A stretch of DNA of 64,000 nucleotides from Tanytarsus gracilentus (lineage: Eukaryota; Arthropoda; Insecta; Diptera; Chironomidae): NCBI GenBank assembly GCA_038502055.1, contig JAXRKN010000036.1, forward strand, positions 2,790,001 through 2,854,000. The letters are read 5' to 3'. Position 1 is the first letter of the stretch, and the number at the start of each line of letters is the position of its first letter. This document shows positions 36,523-50,000 of this stretch, piece by piece. The notes beneath the pieces were generated by a model that was given only the letters and a program-made list of their open reading frames with translations, did not search any database and was not told the DNA's origin. Both the position numbers and the translations under genes were made by a program.

Positions 36523-39500
36523 TCAGCCATGGATTTTAAGTTTGGGTGTGAAGAGACGAAAGTTGTTGTTCTTAAACATGGATTTGGAATTAAGCATCTT
36601 CATAGCGCGATGCCACTTGTATACGAATGGATATTTGAACTCATCGATGACAAAGTCTTCTCCGATTGCACCAAAAACATCGCTATCGATTTTCGAAGGC
36701 TCATCACTAGAAATAAATTGCATATAAGTTTTTAATTTAATTAATTATTTAAAGTGATGCTCACCCATCAATAAACAACGAGTAGGCTTTTTCATCCTCG
36801 AAAGTTTCGAAACTCTCCTCAAATGCATTCATCTCGTCGTCGCTGCTCGCAATATCATTAGGGCTCTGTGGCGGTGTGAACCAAACATCACTATCGGAAT
36901 CTTCACTATCCGAACACGATACAAATGACTCGTCATCCTCGTCAAAATCACGCGATGGCGTACGTAATGACCATAAATCAGACGCTTTTCCTCCTAAGGA
37001 ACTTCCTGTTAATAAAAAAATAAATAAAAATGTCAAGAATGTAATTCTAAACAATGCAATTTGTAACTCACCGCTATACAATCGCTTTCGAATATCACGT
37101 CGATGATCTTGTCGCTGCTTTAAATTCACAAAGTTTGCCTCGAAGGCGCATTTACAATCCAAGATATCAGAACCATTCCACGCATCAATGCATGTTGTTT
37201 CGCTGCTGACACTTTCAGGATTGAAAATCTTCTCCTGATGCTCAATGTAGCTACTTGTGAAATTGCTGATGCACAATGAGTGAATTTTAATCAAGTCCTT
37301 TGTGTCTTGAAGCATTGTAAATTGACGAGCGAGATTGTAAACTTTAGACATCAAAGGAACAGCATTACGATGATATTTTACTTCAATGTTGTTGTTCTTT
37401 AAATACCACACGAGCAAATAGCTGTATCGTGCGTGAACCTTCTGGAAATTGACAGCGATGAAACGTGAATCTCTCTTATAGCTTTCGATAGATTTGTTGA
37501 GTTTACTGACTTCAACAAGGAGAGTTTTCTCATAAGAGTTCTGATCCTGAATAGATTCACTTTCAAGGAGAGAAGCTAGTCTCTTGGCAAATGTTCGACA
37601 ACTCTGTTCAATGCAAGTGTAAGGATTATCCAATGGAAGATCATTAATTGAGTGCCGTTTATTCGAAAGCAATTCAATCAGTGGACTGCGTGCCGATGAT
37701 GGTGATACGAGGCCATTATTTTTAGGCGTTCCTTTATTTCCGCTGATTTCATCGTTAATATCCATACTATAAAGTCCAGCGCAGATTGCACTCAAACCGA
37801 AAGAATCATTTTGTTTGATTGGCGACTGCTTTGAACTTCCGCCCAACTCACTGACCTCCTTCTGCTTGTCTTTTTTCTTCAAATATTCCTCAAATTTTTC
37901 AAGTCCATCAACGCTGCGAATGTCCAAAAAGTGACCGAGAAAATCCCAATACTCTTTCCAGCCAACATTGTACTCATTCGCAAGACCTCGGCCGATTTTC
38001 TCCAAGCCTTTACTCGTGTCCGTCAGTCGAATATTTTTCTCTTTGAACGATATTGAATCGTGAATGTTATCGGAACTAAAAACTGACCCACTTTCATCGA
38101 GAAACGACGTAATCAGACTGCTACCAATACTTCCCGAGGGCGGATTACAGAAAAGACTATCGTTGCTGTTTAATCGCGAAATATGATTGTAGTTATGACT
38201 CAAATGATTGCTATTCGAGTCATTCTTAATGTTCTTTGCAGTTGGTGTTTCTGGAATTGTTGGCTCTGGATTACGATAGGATTTAAATTTCCCTTGAACA
38301 CTTTCAATGTGATTAATTTTATCACGCATCAAATCATCGAAAAGCTCCTTAAATTCATCCTCCTCATTGTCGTTTAGTATGACAAGTTTGTGATTTCCAT
38401 TCTTGTCGTTTCCATTTAAATTCGACAAATAAACCGACTCGAAATCGTCCACTTTTTCACCTGATCCTTCTTCATCGCCATTACCAGCGAACAGACGCTT
38501 TTTAAGCTTAGGAGTTGATTGGAGTGTATGGAAGGACTTGGTCATTCGAGGAGACATGAGTGGCGATGATATCGATGAACTTTTCGGTGAAAATGAGAGA
38601 TTATGATTGCTCGTTGAATGTGCAGATGCTGGAATTAATCGAGGGGGCGTTTTCCATCGCCTATGGAATGTTTGAGCTTGTTCGCTTGTCATTGGGCCAG
38701 CGTAAGCTTTAATCTCCATCGAAGGACTTCGTGGATCTGTTGATTGTGTGAGGTGTGATGGCATGTTTGCAGGTGTAAATGGCTCTCCAACAATTGGCTG
38801 CAATGAGCTATCGCTCGAACGAAAAACAGGTACGAAAAATCTTTCATTAAGAAGATCCTCAATGGCTTTTTTCACTTGTGGAGATGCGTCCGGTGCTCGT
38901 GCACAAATTATCTAAAAAGTGAACTCATATAGTAATTTTTAATTGAGTAAAAAAATATCAAAAATTACATCTTTCGGATACAGTCCATCGGAGTTTGGCT
39001 TAAATTTACAGATTGGATATGAGATGAGCACTTCAATGACCTCAACAGCACCGACTTTGGCAGCAAAATGTAATGGTGTTTCGTTTCTCGATTTATCGGG
39101 CGTATTGAGATATGACTCGAGTAAATTTTGACACATAACTTCGATATTGGGGTCGTTTTTGAAACCATGGAGATGCTCAATGAATTGTGTCTGCTCAACA
39201 GTTTGTAGAATCAGTTTCGCCATGCGAGCATGCTTATTCATAGCGGCAACATGAAGGGCATTATAACGAGGTCCCTCTTTGAGAATCGAAGGTGTATCGC
39301 CCGAGCTGACGAGATAGCGTGGATTAAGACAAATAAGCTCATAAACTTTCTGCACATTATTCTGTTCAATGTCCTTTCGAAATCGAACCAAGTCTTGACT
39401 CTTCGGTCCCGGGAAGTTGCTCTTCTCAAGCGATCGCGGAATTGGCAAATTGGGTGGTGGTGCTGTAAGTGAAGAGGGAAGTGGTTAATTAATCATTATG

Positions 39501-40121
39501 TCGAAGGTGTGTGTGAGCGATGCATGAATGAATGTGTGAGGGTCATGCAAACAAAAACAAAGCTGATCGCGCTCTTGCTAAAAATATCGCCAACCGTGAA
39601 AAAGAAGAAATTTTTGTCAAAATGGTACATATGTGCTGCTATAAACGTCATCCAATAATTTTCTTTTTCGTCTCATATCGTACGATATCTTTTTTCTCTC
39701 TCCCTCGCTCGAAGTTTATTGATCAAATTTCGCAATATTTTAAAATTATGGATTTTTAACTTACACTTGAGCAGTGCCTCGAAACTCGATGATGAATCTT
39801 GCTTGTTGATAAAGTTAGAACCACTGTTTGATTGCTGTATTCCATTCTTGACAAATTTCAAGGCCTCACTGCGGCTCTTGAAGGACTTGAAGCGCGATTC
39901 TTTGTTGGCCTTGACCATCTTAAGGGCCTCCTCTTTCGTTTCAAACACATAACTTTCGGGATCTATTTTAAAAAATTAAATTGCGTACATTTTTTATTCA
40001 CTTTGCTGTTTTCAATTCCAAATGCATTAAATTCACTGAATTTTAAATTGATTTGATGCACTTTCGATAGACACTCACCTGTATTCTCTTGTGACGGTAT
40101 AAAAACTGCAAAATATTCCAT
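36523..40121 (-). CDS. Ankle2: Ankle2, ankyrin-repeat protein of the ER / nuclear envelope, 999 aa
   Basis: ANKLE2 promotes PP2A-dependent dephosphorylation of BAF and so nuclear-envelope reassembly after mitosis. Minus-strand exons: 40121-40079, 39962-39765, 39462-38969, 38911-37072, 37005-36765 and 36706-36523; all phases agree. Order of parts: an RNase H1/viroplasmin-like segment (YVFETKEEALKMVK ... SRFKSFKSRSEALKFV); ankyrin repeats at about 140-235 (NALHVAAMNKHARMAKLIL, ETPLHFAAKVGAVEVIEVLI); LYPKD|IICARAPDAS; the family block WKTPPR; GLANEYNVGWKEYWDFLGHF; and the C-terminal DEPSKIDSDVFGAI plus YPFVYKWHRAMKM. There is no N-terminal membrane segment or LEM domain in this model. A 66-nt intron (37006-37071) has no stop in frame. 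The 5' end is head-to-head with the ERMP1-type gene. Confidence 0.93.
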
Positions 40122-40567
40122 TTTAAAGCTTAAATTTAAATAAAATTGATTAAGTGTTTGCTCATTTCAAAAACTCTTTCGAGGGGATGACTAGAGAGCC
40201 GAATTGCCTAGAGAAAAATAGTTTTTGCCGAGAATTTTTCCGAAGTTGTCTAGATTTTGTCGAAAACGCCGAGAAAAATGGAAATGCTGAGAAAAATTTG
40301 CATTGCCTAGAGAATATTTAATTTAATTTGCCTAAATCAATTTTGCTCCTTCTCATCCCCTCGGGTGATGAACAGTTCAGTGAAAAATTAATCTGCCGTT
40401 AAGGAAAACTGTAACGTATAAATTCAAAAAATAAAAAGTAAATAAACAAAGCCGGCAATTTTTCACAAATCAATTTTTCCCAATTAATCGTAATATTTCT
40501 CGTTGTCAACGGCAACGCTCAGTTATTAACTATTTAATATAAAATTCTTCATCGCGAGGATTTCAAG
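40122..40567. promoter_or_regulatory. Shared divergent promoter region, Ankle2 / ERMP1-like
   Basis: The 446 bp between opposing start codons contain a 185-bp insertion-like segment (40180-40364) bounded by inverted copies of CGAGGGGATGA. Both promoters must lie in or around it. Confidence 0.45.
40180..40364. repeat. Inverted-repeat-bounded segment with degenerate internal repeats
   Basis: CGAGGGGATGA at 40180-40190 is matched by its reverse complement TCATCCCCTCG at about 40353-40363. Inside, variants of GCCTAGAGAAAAAT, GCCGAGAATTTTT, GCCGAGAAAAATG, GCTGAGAAAAATT and GCCTAGAGAATAT follow one another, a decayed short tandem repeat. It could be a tiny MITE or a promoter minisatellite. Confidence 0.5.
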
Positions 40568-43277
40568 ATGAGTGAAAAATCGAAGCGAAAAGCTGTTTTA
40601 GATCCTCGAGAAGGTAAGAAAAATATTAAAATTCTATTTGATTCTTGTCACTTTTAAAAATTGCATTTAGACTACTCAAAAATGAAAAGTGTACATCAAA
40701 TAAGCTCACTCTTCTTCATTGTCGGCCTAATTTATGGAATCTCAACAATCTGGATCACAAAAAATATAATTGAGTCTGAACCTGAACTTGAGCTCAAAGA
40801 TGTCCCTTTTATTGGCGTCGATGCATGGCGGGATCTGACAGAACTAAATAACATTGGTCCGAAGGTCAGCGGAACGAAAGAAAATGAAATTATTGCGAGA
40901 GATATGATGATGGATAAGATTACCAAGACTCTCAACAAGGCAAACAAAGTACATTCCGCAGAATTTGATCATCAAATTGTGTCTGGAAGTTATTTCTTGG
41001 GTTTTAAACCGAGTGGACAAGCGACTGTGTACAGAAGTGTGCAAAATTTGGTTGTGAGATTGCGTGGCCAATCAGAAACGAGTAATGCTTTAATGCTCAA
41101 CTGTCATTATGACTCGGTTTTCGGTAGTCCAGGCGCCAATGACGACATCGCAAATTGTGCTATAATGCTGGAAATTCTTTCAATTCTATCAAGCAGAGAT
41201 ACACCAACACGTCATGATATTATTTTCCTGTTTAATGGCGCAGAGGAAGTTGGTTTGCGAGCTTCGCATGGTTTCATAACGCAACATAAGTGGGCGAAGG
41301 ATGTTAAGGTGGTTATTAACCTTGAGGCAGCTGGAAGTGGTGGAAAAGAAATTTTATTTCAAACTGGCCCAGGCAATTCATGGCTCCTCAATCACTATCA
41401 TGCTGTTCGACGACCATTCGCTCAAGTTGCGTCTGAGGAAATTTTTCAAGCCAACATCATTCCTAGTGACACTGATTTTCGCATCTTCAGAGACTATGGA
41501 AATGTAGTTGGTCTTGATTTTGCTCACATTGCTAAAGGATATCGATACCATACTAAATACGATCACGTCAGATTTTTATCACAAGCATCTGTTCAAAGAA
41601 CTGGTGAAAATATTCTTGCACTCACTCTATCGCTATCGAATGGATTTGAGCTTGATAACGTGGAAAACTTTTCAAAGGAAGACTATGCTGTCTATTTTGA
41701 CTATGTTGGAATGGCTTTTGTGCATTATTCAAAGCAAATGGGCGTCATTATCAACTTTACAGTGGTCATTTTAGCAATTTCAATTCCGTTTTTAAGTCTC
41801 ATCAAATCGACAGCAAACACACACACAAAGCACATCTTGAAAGAAACAGTTTTGAGCTTTATTGCCACTTTCATTGGAGTTTTTTTGGCAATTTTATTTA
41901 ACATCTTAGTGGGATTTTATTTTGACAAATCAGGCCATGCAATGTTCTGGTATCGTCATACACAACTTGCCTTGGGAATTTATGGATCAGCAACAGTTTT
42001 TTGCTTAATGCTCGAAAATGAAATAGTACATGCCATCTACAGCATGGATGATTCACCGCTAAGCTTAGGATTGCGAGTTCAAGCACACTTAAATGGAGTT
42101 TCAGTCTGGTGGTCCATTATAACTCTCGGATTAACTGTCATGGGATACAGATCTGGTTACCTGTTTATGGTTATTTTACTCGTTCATCTGACATCTAGTC
42201 TTATCATCTACTTCTTGAAGCTACAAAACTCTGTACGGACATGGCTCTACATTCACGTAGCCTCGCAATTTTTCACCATGATTTGGGCTTCGTATTTTGC
42301 AAACGTGGTTTCTGACGTTTTTATTCCAATCATGGGTCGATCAGGAAGTTCCAAAAGTCCTGAAAATGAAATATCAGTTATAGTTGCAGCTACAACTGTA
42401 TTCATTGTTAGCTACATGGTTCCACTTACGAAATTATTCCGTGGCAAAGTTCTTAAATATCTCACAATCATTTTTGTATTTTTGGTATCATTTTTCTTCG
42501 CGACATCGACTCATTATGGTTTTCCTTATCAAGACGACTCAACTGGCAATCCTACGCCACAAAGACATCATGTTTTGGTAAATTTATTTTGATAATTTTG
42601 TAATTTTAACTCTTAATTTTTTACTTTAGCACACATCAAGAACTCTTCACGATTTTGACGGCAATGTGAACTTATCAGATGCTGGCTATTTATTTATCGA
42701 ATGGGATCGAAACTCTTTGAAGACAATTCAAGGTTTAACAATGCCAGAAGAACCACAGACACTTCCACAAATGTGTAACAGTCAGGCTCTTTGTGCAATA
42801 CCTTGCGTTCAATCTCGCATGTTTTCACTTGGAATGAAATGGCTGCCAACAAGCTCAAAGTCAAAAATTCAAAACGAGGCAAAAGTTGATTCCTTTGCAA
42901 AGTTTAAAGTTGGCGATGATCTAGTTAAATTCACTTTTACTGTCAACTCAACCTCATTGAGCTCAGTTTATATTCGAACACGTGATGACAGCGAGCTTCA
43001 TTCGTGGAGTTTTTCAGATGACTTTTATGAGATTGCAAATAAGACTTACTTCTGTTCAATCGCTAACGGTCTTCAAGAGGAAATCAAACCACTAAAATTC
43101 GATGTTACACTCAAGATTAAATCAAATGAAAACAAAGGTCTGCTTGACGTAACTCTAGTCACTTTAGAAAATGACGAACAAAACTTTTCGAAAGATTTTC
43201 AAAAATTAATTAATCGATTTCCCTCATGGACATTCCCGGTTCCTCTTGTTGCCAAAGTCAACGCTTACACGTACTAA
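40568..43277 (+). CDS. ER membrane M28 zinc metallopeptidase, ERMP1 / Fxna family, 866 aa
   Basis: Membrane-anchored M28 aminopeptidase, expected in the endoplasmic reticulum with its catalytic domain in the lumen. Exons: 40568-40613, 40671-42577 and 42630-43277. A short cytosolic start (MSEKSKRKAVLDPRE) leads to one membrane helix (about residues 24-45). The peptidase domain then shows the zinc-site residues: HYDSVFGSPGANDD (His161, second metal Asp173), NGAEEVGL (Glu207/208), NLEAAG (Glu234) and YHTKYD (His309). The C-terminal half has about eight membrane helices, from INFTVVILAISIPFLSLI to LKYLTIIFVFLVSFFFA, then a lumenal tail. Insects carry several ERMP1-like paralogues, so I do not assign a specific orthologue. 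All catalytic residues are present. Confidence 0.93.
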
Positions 43278-44047
43278 ACGATCAAAAAAAATTATCTGCA
43301 GAAACTTTTGTAGTTTTTTAAAAAAATTTCGCACAATGTCCTTAAAAAATCAAATAACAATTTAAATAATGCACCAAAAGTATCCTCAACTTTCCTTATA
43401 GCAATAAACTTATGATGTCATCAACGCAACATAACATTTGCGAAAAAGTCTCTCATTGCGATCATGCACCAGAGAGAGAGAGAGAGAGAGAGAGAGAAAT
43501 TTTTCCTTTTCGTTCGATTCTCGCGACATGCAGGGAAATTTTTTTATGCTTCGCTTATTATTTCTCTCATTTTCTTAGCTCTCTGTTATTTTTTTTCACA
43601 TTCGCTCCGATGGGGAAAATGTTCTCACAGTTGCAGATGATCGTTCGTTCGAGTAACTCGTGAACTCACGTTCGGTTGGTTGTTTAATAATTTTTTTAAA
43701 AGAAAATTTTCAAGGAGAAAAGAACTTCATAGTGAAAAATTATCGCATTTACTGAGATCTGATTTTCCCGCAGTACATTTAGTGATTGACAAATTGATGT
43801 TTATGTTGTGTAACATACTTTAAAGTGAATTCAATAAATTAATAAATACGAAAGAAAAGTTTCTTTATGAAGTAAAAATATCTCGAAAATGTGAGGAGAA
43901 ATTTTTCCTCTCCGCATTGCAATATAAAAGCGAAAAAAATATATATACATAAGAAAAATCAGACGCACAAAAAAAATTATAAAATAGACACAAAGTGGTG
44001 TGTGGAGAGGAAAAAGAGAGTGTAGGAAGTTGATATCGCGTGCTGAG
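43278..44047. other. Intergenic spacer with Grip promoter and 5' UTR
   Basis: Between the metallopeptidase and the Grip start codon. It contains an uninterrupted (AG)13 run at 43471-43496 and, further on, GTTCGTTCGAGTAACTCGTG near 43643, plausible promoter material. No ORF is supported. Confidence 0.5.
43471..43496. repeat. (AG)13 microsatellite upstream of Grip
   Basis: Thirteen uninterrupted AG units about 550 bp upstream of the Grip start codon. It resembles the GAGA tracts found near insect promoters; function is not shown. Confidence 0.95.
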
Positions 44048-47000
44048 ATGAAATTGTGGAAATCGAAAAAGTCTGCGACGACAAGTTGTGTTACGGCTGT
44101 TAAGAATTTAAGCGGTGGCAATAAAAATTACAAGAACGATGATCAGAGTGAGATTTCAGCTGCATCCACAGCGACACCCACAAATCAAGTACAAATGGTC
44201 AATGGATTACATCAAGGTATATTAGTGGATGGAATAAAATAGTTTAATTAATTTAAAGCGAGAGCCATTTAGAAAAATCAACCCACGACAAACAGTGAAC
44301 TGATGACTGATGAATCACGCTTTTTTCTACACACTCAAATTGGGGTTCGCAGTCCCTTTTTTTACATAAATTTTGCATCTGCTCGCAAGCCCTGTCTCTC
44401 TTACTCATGCACAGTGCTTAATGTTAGTTGTGCGATTGCCAAAAACAATTTTGTGCCAACAACAACAACGTCTATTAGTTGTTTACGGCTCCTTCGCCGC
44501 TTTTTATTTTGTCAAACAATTTTTTTCATGAATCAGCGTGGTGCCTCGTACTCGCATACATGCTTACTCATGTGTGGATTCTTCAATTCATAATATTTAA
44601 TCGAATCTATTTAGAAGGGGGTGCTATTTAAAATATTTCATGGACTCATCAATTAGAAATTTAAAAATGCCAATCAAAATCGTACCCACATGACCGATCA
44701 GTCTTGCGGAAAGTAAAACAAGAGACAATTTAAGTAATTAAAAATTTTACTCATTCAATCGAAGAATTCAGAGCGAAATTTCAATTAAATTTACTTCCAT
44801 TTAATGTGATTATCTTATTGACGGAGAGAGAAAGGGTTCTTATTGAATTTATGAGTGCTCTTTCGCATGAGCTGGAACTATAACGATTTTTTTTGCTATA
44901 ATTTTTTACTTGAAAGTTAATTGATTATGATTAATGAAGCGTGCCTTAAATATATGTGCATATGGTGTATGAGAGGAATAAACTAAATATGGAAGATAAT
45001 CAATTCATTATTATTTGTTTTAAAAAAGCAGCAAATTTAATAACTTTAATTAAATTTGAGAATTAGAAAAATTAATTTTGATTGGAAATATTTTAAAATT
45101 TTATTTTTAAAAAATTAATTTCCTCGATTTTTTTATCTAAATATTACAAAAGGCAAAATTTAAAACATTATTTTTTTTAAATTTTTTAGTGTTCAACCCC
45201 TGCACATAAATCTTCTTCAACTAACTTCAAAAATTCCTAATTAGTTTAAAAAAATTGATTTGCACTTAAAATATTTAGTTTCAAAATAAACATTCATGAA
45301 TATTTCTCATTCCGTCATGCTCGATGAATTTTAATGGAAACTCCACATAAAAATTAATGCTTCGTGAACTATCCCTTTTGCGGTGGCTACTGTCTGCTAT
45401 ATTTGCTAAAGATATAAATTCTTAATTCGACTGCTAATCAATTAATTAATTAAGTTTCTCGATATATGCTCGAGTGGATCTTTTTTTTTGTTGTATTTTC
45501 ATTTTCTCTCTCTCGATCGATTCTAATTTTAAAAAAGGTTCTTTAAAGCGTTTACATGCAACAGATGATTTCTCATATATGCACTAAGCGCACACTTGAA
45601 CGCGTGTGCATTTATCTCTCAAATGTCTTACGAAATTTTGAACTTTATTCGTTTTTTTCCCATTGATTAGTCATTAGAAGTGGATGAAATTAGATTGCAT
45701 TTAACTCGGCTACTGTGCAGCTGACTAAGCACTTAAAATAAAGTAGATTTACAAATTTATTTTGAAATAAAATAGTGTTTTAAAAACATTTTCGAAACCT
45801 AATTAAGAAGAAAATAAATTTACCCTAAAACAGCTGAAATTGAATGGCGAAAAGTTTCACGCTCAAATTTCAAAGGGAAAGAAGATTTCGTCACATTTGA
45901 TTTTTTTTTTCTTTTACACTTTCGCCGCATGTATTTTGACAGTAATGCGTTGAGTGAAACTAAACATGAGTTTACACTAAATCGCAATTTCCCTATGACT
46001 CAATCGCTGCTCGAAAATTTTAGGGTTAACTGCACTTCCATTAACACATTTTTATAATTTTCCTTCATTAATGGGCGTTCAAGAAAAAATCATAATCAGA
46101 TTAATAAATTATTATGAAGACATTCAACGCGTGCACGCACTCCACGCTACCCTAAAATCATAAAATATCTCTCGATATATTTCTAAATTTAAAACAAACT
46201 GGAATTAACGTGGAACATATTGAATCAAAAGAAGATTTTCTGAGATGTGACACGAATGCACATGCATAGACCTAAAATAAAGTTAAGCATAAAAATTGTT
46301 GTGGCGCGTTAAAAGATTTATTATCCCGTCGCGCATACGTCTCTAATGAGTTGCCAAAGTAAATACAAGAAGTGACTGAGGAAAATTTGATTTGATGCGC
46401 TTCTATAAAAATGCATGAAGATGTGAAATTAAGCAAGGACTTTTAAAAATTTAATTTATAAAAAAATTTAAAAACTATAATTTTGATTTTTTAAAGTTTC
46501 AATAAAAAAAATTTAATTTCGTTAAAAATCTCAATTCACCCACCCTTGCCCCTGGTTATAATAATAATTTCTTTCAAGATAGATGAGCTACATAGTTCAA
46601 ACATGATGTCGCAATACAAATTAATTAACTTCAAATACCTTAACATCCTTTTAAAGTTGAAGTTCCCTCTCTCTCAATTATTACTTAACCATGTGTCAAA
46701 AATGGGAAAAATCACTGCAAAACAAACAAAAAGCGAAAGGCAGGAAATGCAAAGTGCATTAAATAAATTGAGAGATTTCTTAAAATAATTAATAAACAGC
46801 AGCGAGCGCATCCTCGATATATAAATTTAAAAGGAACGTCTTTCATACGAGTATTATAATTTTTTGTTGAGGGGTCTTCATTGAGACATTTGTCATGATT
46901 TTCATCCGCCGTTGATTAATAATGTGAAGAGTCGCAAGCTGGCATTGTGTGAGGCCGGAATACATTTGTGAGTAATTAAGAACTTTGTAGCTTCTGAAAG

Positions 47001-50000
47001 ATTCTGAATTTCACAGATTTCATGCCGACAATGCTGTGCATTTTTTGAGGAAGTCTACGTTAATTTTTTTCCTCTTCCGCTTTAATGAAATTTAAGATTT
47101 TAATGATCCATGCGATCACCCTCCCATGTTTTGCCTTAAAATTGTGTCACATTCACACACACAAACTGCGGCACTCTCCATGAGAAAATAAATTACTTTG
47201 TTTAGTTCATTTTTTTATGTTGCATTAAAACCCATAAAGAAATTTGCAGTGACATGCTCAAGAGGCAATTTAAAAAATTTCACTCAAAAGCACATATTCG
47301 CTTCAGCAACAAAGAACATTTTTTCAGCTCTCTTTTTATCATCGATTTGAGACATGAAGAGCACACTCATTCATCTGGAAAGCAATAAATGCGATTTTTC
47401 CATTCACTTACAATTTACATACAAAGAATGTGTGGAATTGTCTCGCATGTTTGGGTGTAGATGCCCTTTTTGGAATTGCAAGATTTATTGCAGTCGTGGA
47501 ATTTATTAAATTGATGTTCACCAAAAAGTTTTTAGCATTTGTTCACTTAAATAGATTTTTTTATTGTTAAATCAAGAGCTTGAATTTTTTGCATTAAAAT
47601 TTTGTAAAATTATTAATTACTTAAATTTTCTCATTTAATTCATCTATTTCCAAAAGAGAACATGATGGAAAGTGAAACGAAATAAAATTATTGAATAATT
47701 CATCAACTTGTTTAAAAATCATCTGTTAAAATTTTAAAATCTCTTAAACTTCACGCACTAGTTCTTCTTACAAAACTAACCTAAATTTTCAAAAGTAAAA
47801 ACAACCAGGTTGACAATACACCTTGAAAAAGTCTTAACTAAAAATAAAAGATTTATTGAAAAGCAAGAAATCCCGCCATCCGTCAAATGTCTCTTAAGCG
47901 AGTCGGTGGCAATTTGAAAAGCTTCGAGTATAATTTATTGCTCGGTTGTGTAAAAATTTTCTTCCTTCCCTTACTCAAGTTTCTCGCGAAAGCGTTTCAT
48001 CACGCTATTTAATAATGTTCGTCTTGAATTAATAGGCTTGTCCCTTTTATCTCGATACGCGCTTGCCATCGGAGAGGCAAAAGTTGAATGAGATTTTCAT
48101 CGTGAACCGAGCGGAATTTTAATTAATAATTTGTCATGATTTTTCGCTCTCTATGGCTAATTAAATTTGCTTTAAATCGACATGCATTGAGTGCGAGCCA
48201 CCCGCAAGAAAATGCACAGTCTAAGTACATTGTATTTCAATTGCAGGGCGTGCTCTATCGCCAGCTCAATCGGAAGACTCAGGCCTAGCAGCGGATCGAG
48301 GAACGACATATGCAACCATCTCAATCCCCCGTCAAAATGCTCAGTCAATGGGAATCAACTTTACGGGTAAGATTTATTTTCATTTGTTTTCTACCTTCAT
48401 CATCGCATCTCCATTTTCCCTCACAATTCACTAGAAAAAAATACGCGGCATCTAAAAATATATTTATCAAGTTAAAAAGTCAAGAGAGAGGAAAATCTTT
48501 CTCTCTCGTCACATATCATTAAGATGTATGAAATCATCATGTTGGAGTCAACGTCAAATTAATTTCATCTCGAAAAAAAAGTGATTTTTTTAAGTTGATT
48601 TAATTTTCGCGATAAAATCTCGAGTGAATGAAAAATTGAATGAAAATTAGATTTATGTGAGGAGTGCTCGATGTGAAAAATTGCTACACTCTGGCAAGAA
48701 TCGTCACATTGAAATAAATTTAAAGGAGCAGGTGATCGGTGGCGTCTGTTGATAAAATCTCAAAACAATAATTGTGAATCAGATCTCTAAGTTTGGCAAC
48801 ATCGCAAAATTTTCCATCACTTTTAGAAGATCGCGTGAAGAGCAAAGAAAATCATAATTTATTTTCTCCTGTCATCTTTCATGGCGACCCGTCATTTTCA
48901 TATTTATTTGTATGTATGTGTTGCTAATGTTGTTTTTGTCTACCATTCGTTTAAGTGTAATGTTTGCGGGATTTTTATTTCTTTTAAAATTTTAATTAAT
49001 TATTTTTTTAAAAGTTCAAAAAGTCAACATGATTTTTTACGAAAGGTTAAAAAAATTTTCCGTTAAAAATATTTAATTTATTTTCCAAAATTTTATTGCT
49101 GTTCGAATAAATTTTAACATCTCATAGAGTATAAAATCTTATAAAAATTAATTTGAGAACTTTTTTTTATAATGGTGAAAGTAATAAAAAAATCTAAATG
49201 ACATAAACATCTTTATATGTTGCAGTGCTGCATAAAATCTCAGCACCCTTTTTTCCCATCATGCACTCACGTTCTCCTTTTTAAGAGACTCTAAAAGTTA
49301 AAAAAATCATTAAAAACTAAAGTCATGTTTCTCATAAACACCATCAGCAGCAATAAATTGCTGTGCGTAGCGAAATATTCAACTCGGCTATGTTTATCCA
49401 TTCACACTTAACTGGTAGCGTAAGAGATAGACGGGAGGAAAAAAAAGAGTTTAGAGAACTGTCGCGCGAGATGTTTAATTATAATTTATTTTCCGATGGC
49501 AAAAACAGAAGAAGAAGAAAATGCGTCGCCTCTCTCTCGCGCAGATTATTTATGATCACTTTAATGCTTCACATTTTTATATATATTTTTTTTTTGTGTA
49601 TATTGTGAATGAGATTTGAGTTGTTACAATTTTGCGCAAGTGAAGGAAAATGAAAATGTGGAAATGGGTTTTAAGACAGAGGAGAGAAAAAAATCGAGGG
49701 CCATTTGTGTTTATATAAACTGTCTTGTTTCTAGATCGTGTCGATGTGTCATATCCACCCATCATTGAGACAATTAATTTGTTGGAACCAAATGCAGATT
49801 TTTTAGCGCCAGGCGATCGAATTCACCAAATCGATGGCATCTCAACGATCGGTCTCACCAATGAGCAGGCTATGAGTTTATTGCTGTGCAATCGAGACGA
49901 AAACGCAGTGATAGAAATTGAGTATTCGCTGCCAGACTATCGTAAGTAGACTCGCAGTTCGAGCGATAAATTTTATTACAATTCTTTTTTCACGGTTCAA

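Noticed and set aside
46546..46788. 80-codon frame in Grip intron 1, considered as a nested gene
   Set aside because: No start context, motif or splice support; composition is like the surrounding intron.
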